Positions 24,067-34,220 of a DNA stretch of 64,000 bases are shown here, piece by piece. A program made the translations under genes and the position numbers. Below the pieces are notes generated by a model, which saw only the letters and a program-made list of their open reading frames with translations, was not told where the DNA came from and made no database searches. Every line of letters starts with the position of its first letter. Position 1 is the first letter of the stretch. Source of the stretch: Nephrocerus scutellatus (taxonomy: Eukaryota > Arthropoda > Insecta > Diptera > Pipunculidae); NCBI GenBank assembly GCA_947095585.1, contig OX352765.1:18846444-18910443 (forward strand), written 5' to 3'.

Positions 24067-24819
24067 TAAGATGAATGAGCACGCAAATATCGTTGTGAAA
24101 AAAGAAATGGCGGCATATATGTCGCTTAAAAAGTTTGTTTTCATTTCACGATACCTTAGAAGTGACGTGTTAAGATTGTTTGCTACCAGGCATTCATTCG
24201 ACCAATTGGATGTGTGTCCAATATGGTGGAACAACAGTCCCTAATGTATGGAAAACCATTGTACCTTCGAGAGGATATGTCTTAAGACCCTGTGTGCATC
24301 TGTACAGAAGTGATCAATTAGAGTATAGGCATTGTGCGTTAAACAAAATACCCCTCGAGGACTCCAGAGTGTCAAGAATTAACACCTCATTCATGATGTT
24401 ACTAGGAACCATTTGGTTCGGTTATGCCTCTTTTGATTAGCTCAAACCATACACACGGGTAAGCTGTTAAAGTGACAGGGTTTTCGTGGCGAATGCTTGG
24501 CAAAAAGAACACAAAACCGAAACCAAATTTGTCAAGAACAATAAACTAAGATTGTCAATGGATAGCAAAGTAACACTGTCGGTTACAAAACTTTGCAAAT
24601 AACAGTTTGCATATAGAACGTCAAACCAAAATGACGTACAAGAAATCTTAACTCTACCCTGCAAATTGAAAGAGCTATTTATTAATTACAGGATCTTTCT
24701 ATACTAAAGCTGGGCACTTTAGAAATTTAGGAGAGAATTTATACAACCTAATATTTGGCTACTCGTGGAACGTATCTGTCATGTACCATTCTTGCTAGAA
24801 GGGCAACCCACAAAAGAAT

Positions 24820-25030
24820 CCGGCACCGGAATCTTTAATAATGATCTTAGTGATCTGACAAATACTACTGGCGTTAATAGTCTCCTGCGCTTCATACGAA
24901 GCTCTAAATGGTTTAGCGAGTAGGGAGAAATAATTTTCTCGATCCGTTATATCACAATGGACCACTGTTGGTCTAAGTGTTTCGGTTTTTCCACCGATTG
25001 CCACTTTAACGTAACCTAACCTAACCTACT
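24820..25030 (+). mobile_element. RNase H-type LINE 3' end with (TAACC)n tail
   Basis: The frame reads FNNDLSDLTN, then VNSLLRFIRSSKWFSE and a stop, matching the terminal residues at 11520-11575. It is followed by ATCACAATGGACCACTGTTG, GTCTAAGTGTTTCGG and a CCTAA-repeat tail (25009-25028). It forms the left end of a ~427-bp segment duplicated immediately downstream. Confidence 0.85.
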
Positions 25031-25730
25031 TTATATTTTTTAATGAAATACATAATTTGGAAATGGAATGGGAAAATGGAGATCCCAAAAAAACCTTCAA
25101 AAAACCGTAAAAAGACCTCCAAAAGGCCACCATAAAAATCAAAAAGACCCCCAAAAGACCACCCTTAAGAACCCACTTAAGACGCTCTTATTTAAACTCT
25201 CTTAAGACCCTTTAATACCTCATTACGTTTCCACTTGAGAAATTTTTTAAAACCCCTTCAAGACTTCCCTCCCGAACCACCAAAGGATTTCCGAAATGGT
25301 AGTAGTCTCCTACGCTTCATACGAAGCTGTAAATGGTTCAACAAGTAGAGAGAAAAAGTATTCTCGATCCGTGTTTTATCACAATGGACCACTATTGGTC
25401 TAAGTGCTTCGGTTTTTCCATCGATTGCCAGTTAAACGAAACCAAACCTAACCTACTTTTTAGTTTTTAATGAAATACATTATTTGGAGATGGAAAGGGA
25501 ATATGGAGATCCCAAAAAGACTCTCACAATACCGCAAAAAGACCTCCAAAAGAAATCAAACAGACGACGAAAAGACTCCCAAAAGATCACCCTAGAGACC
25601 CCGCTTAAGACTGTCGTAAGACCATAAGACCCCTTCAGAAACACATACCCCCGCCCAAAAAAACACCCTCAGAACCACCTCAAGATCACCTCAAGACCAC
25701 CCCTCAAGATCTACCCTGAAGAAACCACTT
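24878..25730. repeat. Tandem duplication, ~427-bp unit (LINE tail plus minisatellite)
   Basis: Landmarks repeat with an offset of 425-427 bp: TAGTCTCCT at 24878 and 25303, CAATGGACCACT at 24955 and 25382, GATCCCAAAA at 25081 and 25508. Each unit holds a LINE tail, an AT-rich linker with TGAAATACAT, and the start of the AAGACC-type minisatellite. The two copies differ at many sites, so the duplication is not recent. Confidence 0.8.
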
Positions 25731-26245
25731 GAGACGCTATTATCTGAACTCTCTCAAGACCCCTTAGTACCCTATCAAGTTCCCCCTTAAGGCCTTTTAA
25801 AAACCTCTTCCAGACTTCGCTCCCGACCCATCAAATGATTTCCAAAAAACTCACTTAAAAAATCCCTCAGGACCCTTTAAAGACCAGCTCAAGACCACCT
25901 CAAGACCTCCAAAAGATGCTAAAAGGACCCCCCCCTCCAAGACTACCTTAAAACCTCCTTAGTACACCCCAAGACTCCCTCAGAATTCTCTTAATGGGGT
26001 TCTTAAGAAGGCCCCTTCAAGATACTCATTAAGACTCACCCCCGAAAAACCACAAAAACGCGTATGGGACTGCCAAGATCCCTTAATACCCTCTCAAGTT
26101 CCCACTTAAGGCCTTTTTAAAACCCCTTCAAGACTTCGTTCCCGACCCACCAGAGGATTTCCGAAAAACCCACTTAAAAACTCCTCAGGACCCTCTACAA
26201 GACCCCTTCAACACACCCATTAAAAGTCCACAAAAACGCACACGG
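25080..26245 (-). repeat. AAGACCCC-type degenerate minisatellite
   Basis: About 1.1 kb of irregular short units such as AAAAGACCTCC, CTTAAGACCC and CCTCAAGACC, interrupted by the second LINE tail at 25294-25458. Longer blocks recur inside it. GGCCTTTTAAAAAC, then GACTTCG, CCCGACCCA and GATTTCC, then CTCAGGACCCT, appear near 25790-25880 and 26105-26195, with a shorter version near 25235-25295. The same motif on the opposite strand makes up 3718-4045. Confidence 0.85.
25294..25458 (+). mobile_element. RNase H-type LINE 3' end, duplicated copy
   Basis: SLLRFIRSCKWFNK then a stop, ATCACAATGGACCACTATTG, TCTAAGTGCTTCGG and AACCTAACCTAC. This is the downstream copy of the 24820-25030 tail, produced by the ~427-bp tandem duplication rather than by an independent insertion. 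Confidence 0.8.
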
Positions 26246-26314
26246 GACTGTTAACTAACAGCATTAGAATGAAATAAAAAACAACCCATAAAAATTAAAA
26301 TTTTTCTTGTAAAT

Positions 26315-26748
26315 TCTCTAATCGGCTTGTGGCAAAATCATCCGCCAAATTACGCAGCGGCAGCGAACAGCGCTGCTTACAAAGCACAGAGCACAGACTT
26401 TGCCGTGATCTGATGCGATATAGCGATATTTAAAAATTGTATATTGGGGTCCCCAAGGGGCCGATCGCTCCAAATTACAAATAGTGTTTTCCATCGAAGA
26501 CACACATGTGTACAAAATTTAAAGAAAATCGGGTAAATTTTGTAAAATATTTGTATGGGAGACCCCAGAATCCGAGATCCGAGGGTCTCAAATTTTAATA
26601 GAAAGTATTGTCACCGGAAATATACATGTGTGCAAAATTTCAATAAAATCGGGCGATGGGAAGTGGGCTAAAAATTGATCAGAAAATCTGACCAGCCAGC
26701 CAGCCAACCAGCCAGCCACGTGCACGCGAAGTTAATATAGAGAATTTA
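26315..26748. repeat. Interspersed repeat with short inverted ends and CCAG run
   Basis: The left edge carries AAATTCTCTA (about 26311) and the right edge TAGAGAATTT (about 26738), a perfect 10-bp inverted pair. Inside, two sub-blocks share ACACATGTGTACAAAATTTA / ATACATGTGTGCAAAATTTC and AAATCGGG. A (CCAG)n-like run lies at 26692-26720. The pattern suggests a non-autonomous element, but no transposase is present and no second complete copy is in the window. Another TATAGAGAATTTAA occurs alone near 20008. Confidence 0.45.
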
Positions 26749-27111
26749 AAAAAAAAAAACGTAACAGAATGACATCTAAACTGACGGTCACAGGGAAGCT
26801 ATTATAAAAGCATTTAATATTAAGAACTAGTTGATCCCAGACGTTTTGCACACTGGAACCACTGTCTTCCTGCTTCCGCCTAAAACCTGCCAATAATATA
26901 CACACTGAGAATTTCATATTAATCGGTTTGTAAATATGGCCGATAATAATATTTTCCATTTCCCCAACCCCCTTGGAGGGTGCCGGGGGTGTACTATAGC
27001 CGATAACCTTCCTCAACCGGCCAATAATATACATTAAAAATTTCATAAAAATCGTGTCGTAAATGTGTGTATCCATAAATAACAACCGCACAAAATTTCA
27101 TTTTTGTTTAT

Positions 27112-27845
27112 ATGGATATTGCGGCTGCAGTCGAGAGTGTAAGTAAGGTCCCTTATATATCGATTCCGTGTCGATCTCAGCATCGATCGATTAAGCATCT
27201 CTGGGTCCAGTTATTTTATCGAAAGGTATTGGACCTGCATCTATATGCTTTTACCCACGAATTGAAGCCAAACGACCATCAGCTGTTATATTACTTCAGT
27301 GAATAACGATTTTCATTACAACATCGTTCTCAGCTATGAAGTCAATTTTGTAAATAAGCAAATTTTTTTTAATTTGGCAAGGCAGCACAAGCCATCAACC
27401 AAAAACCATTCAAGAAATGCCCCTACACTCACTTACCAAAATTTGAATCTTTGGCGCTGCTTTTATACTCTCACAGTCAATGAAAATATCTGCTGGACTT
27501 ATGCTAACTGACTATTTTTGTGATAAATTGGAAGAGGTTATGTTGGAGCATATGTGGTTTCAAAAAGACGGCGCCACATGTCACACAGCAGGCCAAAAAA
27601 TCGATTTTTTTGAAATCGAAGATCGGTAGACGTGTTATCTCCTCCAAAAATAGACCAGTCACTTGGCCCCGCCTCGTTCGTGTGCTTGGACGACTCTGAA
27701 CTTTTTTCTTTAATTCTATGTCTATGTCAATAATTCAGTGACGACGTCGTAAGGACCTACATCCGATGCGAAAAAGTAATTAAAGATTGGGTTCAGCGTC
27801 TTGATGGAGTGCTCGTATATTTAAATGATGTTTGATATATTATGT
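27112..27845 (+). pseudogene. Tc1/mariner-superfamily transposase relic
   Basis: Collinear blocks in shifting frames cover most of a DDE transposase. They are an HTH-proximal part DIAAAVESVSKVPYISIPCR (27112-27171) with LTQEL-like HELKPNDHQ; VLSYEVNFVNKQIF (about 27325-27365), corresponding to the first catalytic Asp region; and MLTDYFCDKLEEVMLEHMWF then QKDGATCHTA (27501-27590, second Asp). Then come PPRSC and TLNFFL (about 27665-27705) and WVQRLDGVLVYLND (about 27788-27832). Stops and frameshifts separate the blocks, so it is dead. Pieces of what looks like the same family are at 55430-55690 and 59520-59635, both minus strand. Terminal inverted repeats were not found. Confidence 0.85.
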
Positions 27846-28159
27846 GCCTACCACTTGTGGTTATAACTAACTATAACATACTTTTATCTCGTTCTGTAAC
27901 TATACCGCTAAGTGATAATGTACAAATGGATTTAGTCTCAAGCTTATACCGGTCGTGTATGCATTCTTTTAATTCCTCCCCTCAAAGACTTAACCTATTC
28001 CATAATCGATTATACTCTAAAGAGAAATAATTTCTTTATGTTTTTGATTTATTTAAAAAATAAAATGGGAGGCTCTAAATGAAAATTCCATTAAAGTGGA
28101 TATGTTATTGTTATTGGTTTTTATAATTATTTCAGTTACATTTTTTATCAAATCATAAT

Positions 28160-28205
28160 AACTAACAATCCTTTCTTTCTTCTCATTTCAGGTAAGCATC
28201 GCCAT
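28160..28205 (+). promoter_or_regulatory. Candidate recursive splice site (ratchet point)
   Basis: In order: CTAAC branch-point consensus (28162-28166), a 20-nt tract with 19 pyrimidines (28170-28189), then CAG immediately followed by GTAAGC. The 3' splice AG is 28190-28191 and the 5' splice GT is 28192-28193. A 3' splice site regenerating a 5' splice site with no exon between is the definition of a recursive splice site, known from long Drosophila introns such as Ubx. The spacing from branch A (28165) to AG is 26 nt. The motif is seen; its use in splicing is inferred. If correct, the window lies in a long intron of a + strand gene. Confidence 0.65.
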
Positions 28206-28779
28206 CCACAGTATAGCAACATAAAATTAATTTTATTTCCTTTTTGAATTTCTTCTATACGACCGACCCCCATCATATGTAAGTTAATGTTGCTGACAAT
28301 AATTGCAAAACAACTTTTCTAGAAATTTTTTAATTATTTAAAATAATTTGTTGTTTTATTCGAAATGTGAAATTTGTAATTAAAATATCCAGTGAGTAGA
28401 TCAACAAACACCACCCACCCGGGCAAACTTTCCCAAATCAAATCTTCGTCTCGACGTGAAACTAATAAACTTAAGCTGCATTATTGGCGGTTGGTTGGTT
28501 TTTCTATTTTTATTTCTTTCACATTCGAGTGTGTAATAATTTTTCGATTTCGTATTAATTGCAAAAGTTCGCCGAGATCAAGACATCCGGTGCTGGTGCT
28601 GTGTGTGCGAAGGCACGTAACTGCACCTGCCTGCACTAACTAAAATTAAAATGGCTAATTAACTAACTGGGTAACTCATTCTTCCATGTAACAAGATCAT
28701 TTTTCATACATGCATGCATCGCATACCGGCCGGGCTAAAAACTGCCTTTCATCGTTTGCCACTGAAAATACGACAAATC

Positions 28780-29510
28780 CAATTGCACATGCGCATGTGG
28801 AAAATCGAATGCCGCTACCTCTCAACGCGTATGACTGTGTAATGTACAATTTACTTTTCATTCATTCTGACTGATGAACTTTTAGGGTAACATCGAAATG
28901 AAATGTGAGCGCGAATGCGCTTAATCCCAAAACAGTTAGCTGGCTTAACGAGTCTAATTGCAATTATCCACAGAGCAAGCGCATCATGTGGAGAATTTCA
29001 ACCATCCATCCCCTCCATGCGCGATTGTGCATTCACTAAAAATAATGCGTCCTGTGTCAAAGTTGTACCACTCGACAGTTTATCGCATCCCATCAATCAG
29101 CCAATGCTGTTCATTCGAATCGATTTCAATATCTCTGCACCGCTGGAGGATAGCAAACATAACATGCAACAAATCTCACAAGCAGTGTAAACATGCAGCT
29201 TAAATTTCCTGCATGCGCATTCGCGCACGGATTTTAAGCGTCAGCGTGTATTACTTACTGTATGAGAAGGACAAGTCGACGCCGCTCGGTTGGTGGCATT
29301 AACATTTCGCCGGTTGTTGAGCGCGCCGATTTCATATCAGTGGGGCTGATGCATGTGCACACCATGTGATCACATGTGATCATGTGTGAACCATATGTGC
29401 GAGATATTGCACTGACTGCCACCAGCGATTACGAACTGTCCTTGCGAGCGAGGTGGATGATGATGGGTGTGCCGTGCGACACCAGTGCAGGTTGCGCATG
29501 CGCATTAAGT
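28780..29510. promoter_or_regulatory. Single-copy block rich in ATGCGCAT and CACATG palindromes
   Basis: Contains the 14-bp perfect palindrome CACATGCGCATGTG (28786-28799), GCATGCGCATTCGCGCA (29210s) and TGCGCATGCGCA (29492-29503). The last is a perfect match to the NRF1/Ewg-type YGCGCATGCGCR consensus. At 29350-29400, overlapping E-box palindromes include CATGTGATCACATG. It starts about 0.6 kb downstream of the recursive splice candidate and is free of transposon motifs. A cis-regulatory role is inference only. Confidence 0.4.
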
Positions 29511-29934
29511 ACATTTCAGTACACAGAAAATTTTTGAGTTTATGTGTCCGCGTTTTAAAGTGCGGCGATTGTCTCTATGCAGTTTGCATATCTTAACATC
29601 GCAGTAAATTTGCTTCTGATTACCCATAAATACGAAAAATTTAATCATTCAAGGCCGCACTCAGTTGCAAGCTAATACAAGCTTAAATTACAACACTTTA
29701 TTGCAATAAAATTGCCTTTTATTGTACAAGCTAAACATGCTTACAAAATTGAAGTTGTATATGAAGCTAGCAAATCTTAATTAGGTTTAAATTGCATGCC
29801 CGCTTACAAAATCGTATCAATGCTTACAAACTAAATTTCCTTTAAAAGATAAAAACTTTGTATTACTTTAAAAAATGACTTTTTCTCCAAGTTAATTCCC
29901 TAGATAATTATTGTGCTGGATAAGCTCAAAAGTT

Positions 29935-31130
29935 GTGGGAAAATATATTCTCAAGTAGTGATTCCGATATAGTTGTAAAGCATTCGTCTGCTTACAATTT
30001 CGAATCAGCGCTTATAAACTAAATGTACTTTAAAATATCAAAATTTCCATATTTAGTTACGTCCGCAGCGACTTATTTACAAAACTCTTTTTTCTTACGT
30101 GAAACTTTTACTTGCTTACAACAAAAATAAGCTCAGTAGTTGTAGAAAGTTATATTCTCGAGCAGTAAATCTGATTTTATAGTAAAGCATATGTCTGCTT
30201 ACAAATTCGTATCAGTGCTTACAAACTAAATTTGCTTTAAAACATCAAAATTTCCATATTTAATTACGTCCGCAGCGATTTATTTACAAAAGTCTATGTT
30301 GTTACGCGAAACTTTTACTTGCTTACAACAAAAATAAGCTTCGTAGTTGTAGAAAGTTATATTCTCGAGCAGTAAATCGGATTTATTTGTAACGCATATG
30401 TCTGCTTACAAATTCGATAAGTGCTTACAAATTTAATTTGCTTTAAAACATCAAAATTTTCTTATTTTTTACGTCCGCAGCGATTTTTTTACGATAATCT
30501 TTGTTTTTATATAAAACTTTTAATTGCTTACAACAAAAGTAAGCTCAGCAGTTGTGGAAAGTTATATTCTCGAGTAGTAAATCTTATTTTGTTATAAAGA
30601 ATATGTCTGCTTATAAATTCGAATCAGTGCTTACAAACTTAATTAACAAACAAACAAACAAACAAACAGCTTTAAAACAAAAATAAACGTTGTATTTTGC
30701 TACGTCCGCTGCATTTTGTATACAAAATGTTGTGCTAACACGAAATTTCTATTTGCTTACAACAAAAATAAGCTCAGCAGTGGAAAAATTATATTCTCGA
30801 GCAGTAAATCTTAGTTTGTTGTAACCCATATGGGCTTACATGAAATTTCTATTTGCTTACAGCAAAAATAAGCTCAGCAGTTGTGAAAAAATGACATTTT
30901 CGTGCAATACATCTTAGTTTGCTATAACCCATATCTGCTTACAAATTTAAAACAATGCTTACAGCCTATAATTCCTATTAAACATATAAATGTGATTTTT
31001 TTTGCTACGCCAACGGCAAAATCTTCACCTAAACGCTTACCAAAGATTTATTGTTGCTTACAAAAAAAATGCTCAGCAGTTGTGAAAAGTAATATTTTCG
31101 AGATTAGTTGTTACCCATAAGTCCGCATTC
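29935..31130 (+). repeat. ~207-bp satellite (GCTTACAA-rich)
   Basis: Diverged monomers share TATTCTCGAGCAGTAAATC, ATGTCTGCTTACAAATTCG, CAGTGCTTACAAACTAAATT, ACATCAAAATTTCC, ACGTCCGCAGCGATTTATTT, GCTTACAACAAAAATAAGCT and CAGTTGTAGAAAG. The AGCAGTAAAT landmark lies at 30161, 30368, 30573 and 30800 (spacings 207, 205, 227), with decayed equivalents near 29955, 30903 and 31095. The 227-bp monomer is lengthened by a (CAAA)n insertion at about 30645-30668. A deletion shortens the next to about 103 bp. Looser GCTTACAA-like words extend left to about 29680. Confidence 0.88.
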
Positions 31131-32095
31131 AAATCAGATCGATGCTTTTATTCCTGTACAACGCCTACTTAGAAATTTTCCGCAAAAGAAAACCAATTTT
31201 TCATTCATTGATTTGGAGCAAATCTATCGCAATTGCTACACAACATCACAACAAAAATTGTTCAGCTTCCGACAGTTAGGTATAACCTTGTCAGCAGAAG
31301 TCGTTCCCGTCCGCCCGAGGAAAAAAGCAATCGAAGTCATCCAGTTAAGACCAGATGAGTTAATTCGATTTGCACAACTTCCTCATTCAGTCGAAATAAT
31401 GCAATCCGTTTAATGATTTTTAACACCTCCTTCTCCGCCTTCTGTGTCGTTTTGCTCCATTTGCTGTTCCGCTGGAGCGGAGTGAAAGAGCGGTAGCGCA
31501 GTAACAACATGACTAAGTCATATAAACTTTTACCACCTCGGGTGTGTGTTGTCTGATGATCCCTTTCACGTTGTGCTGCTGAGTGCGGGATTTTCTTTTC
31601 GCAACGCGTACACGAAGACGTGACGCGACTTTTATCTGAATTTTTTTTTTGACTTGGCTCACGGACCGGCAGAATCTAAATCTCTCGCTTGTTGAGCCCA
31701 CAACTAGGAATGAGAAATGATGAAAATGACCGGAGACGATCGAGAAAAGTGTTTAGCGGTCTGAACAATACAATGAAGCAAAAAACTCATTTTCTTTTCT
31801 AGACGAAGTGCACGAATTTTCCGTTTTTATACGATATCTCGCACCAACTATGCTATGGCATCGTACCGCGCGCCGCCGCCGCGCAGCCCACCACATTTCT
31901 ATTTCGACTTCGCAACAGTTAAAAGAGCGGGCGAAAAGAAGTATTGTGTTTTCCTTGGTTGGAACGCTTGGTTAGGTTTGGTTTCGTCTTGTTTTCCGTC
32001 ATTTTCCAAGACGCGTCGCGTTACGATTCACTGATTATTATAAGCGAAATGAAAAGAAACTGTGTTGCACATGCACATTTTTTGCCCAGCAGATT
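31131..32095. other. No gene recognised; GC-rich patch
   Basis: Contains a 101-aa open frame (31108-31413) without a recognisable domain, and a short GC-rich patch GCGCGCCGCCGCCGCGCAG (about 31868-31887) that stands out from the AT-rich surroundings. I see no splice or promoter evidence sufficient to call a gene. Confidence 0.4.
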
Positions 32096-32099
32096 AGGT

Positions 32100-32780
32100 T
32101 CAGATACAGCTAAAGATACAGATGCAGCTGAAGATAAAGGTACAGATACAGATACAGATAAAGATAAAGATAAAGATAAAGATAAAGATAAAGATAAAGA
32201 TAAAGATAAAGATAAAGATAAAGATAAAGATAAAGATAAAGATAAAGATAAAGATAAAGATAAAGATAAAGATAAAGATAAAGATAAAGATAAAGATAAA
32301 GATAAAGATAAAGATAAAGATAAAGATAAAGATAAAGATAAAGATAAAGATAAAGATAAAGATAAAGATAAAGATAAAGATAAAGATAAAGATAAAGATA
32401 AAGATAAAGATAAAGATAAAGATAAAGATAAAGATAAAGATAAAGATAAAGATAAAGATAAAGATAAAGATAAAGATAAAGATAAAGATAAAGATAAAGA
32501 TAAAGATAAAGATAAAGATAAAGATAAAGATAAAGATAAAGATAAAGATAAAGATAAAGATAAAGATAAAGATAAAGATAAAGATAAAGATAAAGATAAA
32601 GATAAAGATAGAGATACGGATGCAAATAAAGATACAGCTGAAGATACGGCTCCAGATGCATCTGAAAATACAGATACAGATACGCAGATCCAGATGGATA
32701 TACAGATACACACAGATACAGATAGAGATATAGATACTGATACAGATAGAGATGCAGACAGGGATAGAGACAGGTATTGA
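32100..32780 (+). repeat. GATAAA hexamer array with GATACA-type edges
   Basis: About 75 near-perfect copies of GATAAA (32157-32608), bordered on both sides by mixed GATACA, GATGCA and GATAGA units (32100-32156 and 32609-32780). Every GATAAA junction makes AGATAA, the WGATAR consensus of GATA factors. Frames on both strands stay open across the array, including a + frame of 278 codons with an Asp-Lys repeat (31944-32780). Because all hexamer frames are open, that frame is not evidence of a gene. Confidence 0.95.
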
Positions 32781-33049
32781 TATTTATTTTTTTATTTATT
32801 AATCATAAATAGTACATAAAAAATATTTAATTTTTTGGAAAGCTAAGCTTTTCTACAGGAGATTATATTTCAGAATTTTCCATTGTAATGTGAGCTTAAT
32901 AATTAAATAAGATTGTTATAGGGAAACTAACAATTACCAAATTATGGTTGGAGTGAAATAAACAGATAGTGACACAAATAATTAAAACATTTAAATTCAA
33001 CGAAGTACATGTAGATATTCTTTTATTTTGTGTTTAAAAAACGTCTGGG

Positions 33050-34210
33050 GATTTATCTATCATCTTCAAGTCCATCGGAAGTGTATTGATTACAGTGAGT
33101 ATTGTCCTTTTTTCGCTCTCTTCTACCATATGGGTTGTAAAAGCTTGGTACTTGGTGCATTTGGTAAACTTGTCTTCTTGTGTTGAAATTATGTGTTATA
33201 GCACTCTGAAAGCGGGTATCATCTTTATATTCTATTGCCAACGTCATTTCGAATATTTGCTGTGTATTTAGTATCCTACAGTTTAATAAATTAGACTGAT
33301 AGCTTCAATTACAAATATTTCGCAGTATTGTTGTCTGTAGTCTATTTAGTTTATACATATGACTTCTTTTATACAATTTCATTGCATTTGTACAATCCTC
33401 ATTCCTGATGACTATTCTTGGATTAGAACCCCTATTATTATGCATTTGTTTGGTTTTTAAAATACATATTAATCACCAGACCATTGTCGTGACACCATCT
33501 CACTGCTTCATCAACTACCGATTGCATGTAGCAGATTGCTGCTTCCAGAAGGCGATGCTTTACGACAATTGCAGTATCGTCAGCACACAAAAGCTGTCGA
33601 TTTTTTTTAATAAAATCCGAAGCATATCGTTTGTATAAATAATGAAGAGCAGTGGCCCAAGCTTTGAACCTTGTGGAACTCCATAATTAATTGGTTTGCT
33701 TTCACTAAAAGTTTGTTTTATTTTGATCCTGAATTATTATTAAGATAATTTGCTATCCATAGTATCCGTCGGATTTCTTCTAGACATATATTAATTACTG
33801 GAAGTATGGAAATAGGTCTGCAATTCCACAACTCACTTATTTATAAATTGACCGTTGCGTTGCAGTTTTCAGAAGATTTAGGATCTTAACCAGCGTTATG
33901 CTTAAATTTACAATTTTTGTTTTTAGCGTTGCAAAATCAATAGCGTCAAATTTAATATCTGTAGCCCGAATTCTATCACCACCAGAAGCTTTATTTGAGC
34001 TAATTGGTCTAAATATTGAATGCATGTTCGCTCAATCGGTTTCTTCAACATATATATAATTTGAAATACTAAGACATATGTGATTTGCTGTTATCGCATC
34101 GCAATGGTGAATTATACTCGCAGCTAGTTGGGAGAAACTGTCCGCAAACTCATTCGCTAACTGACCAATTATTTGATTTGTTGGAAATTTTTTAATAAGG
34201 CTGTCATCAA
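33050..34210 (-). pseudogene. LINE reverse transcriptase fragment between GATA arrays
   Basis: Minus-strand blocks in order: PTNQIIGQLANEFADSFSQL (about 34180-34120); IFRPISSNKASGGDRIRATD and LLKTATQRSIYK (34016-33837); YGVPQGSKLGPLLFIIYTND (about 33680-33625, RT motif 5); CADDTAIVVKH (catalytic xADD, about 33575); and VVDEAVRWCHDNGLVINMYF. It ends near 33055 with a Tyr/Arg-rich tail containing NTRRQVYQMHQVPSFYNPYG. The stretch between 33690 and 33837 that should carry the first catalytic Asp is deleted or unreadable, and several frame shifts occur. The upstream edge stops within about 10 bp of the GAGATA array at 34221. Confidence 0.85.
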
Positions 34211-34220
34211 TACTTGGTAA

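Noticed and set aside
25009..25028. CCTAA repeats resembling insect (TTAGG)n telomere DNA
   Set aside because: Only three to four units, located exactly at the 3' end of a LINE and repeated in its duplicated copy. They are better explained as the LINE tail.
27842..28030. 62-aa frame after the transposase relic as a LINE C terminus
   Set aside because: The end (LFHNRLYSKEK) is weakly suggestive, but no diagnostic motif supports it.
31108..31413. 101-aa open frame as a gene
   Set aside because: Begins inside the end of the ~207-bp satellite and shows no recognisable domain.
31944..32780. 278-aa Asp/Lys repeat protein
   Set aside because: It comes from the GATAAA hexamer array. Frames on both strands are equally open, so openness carries no information.
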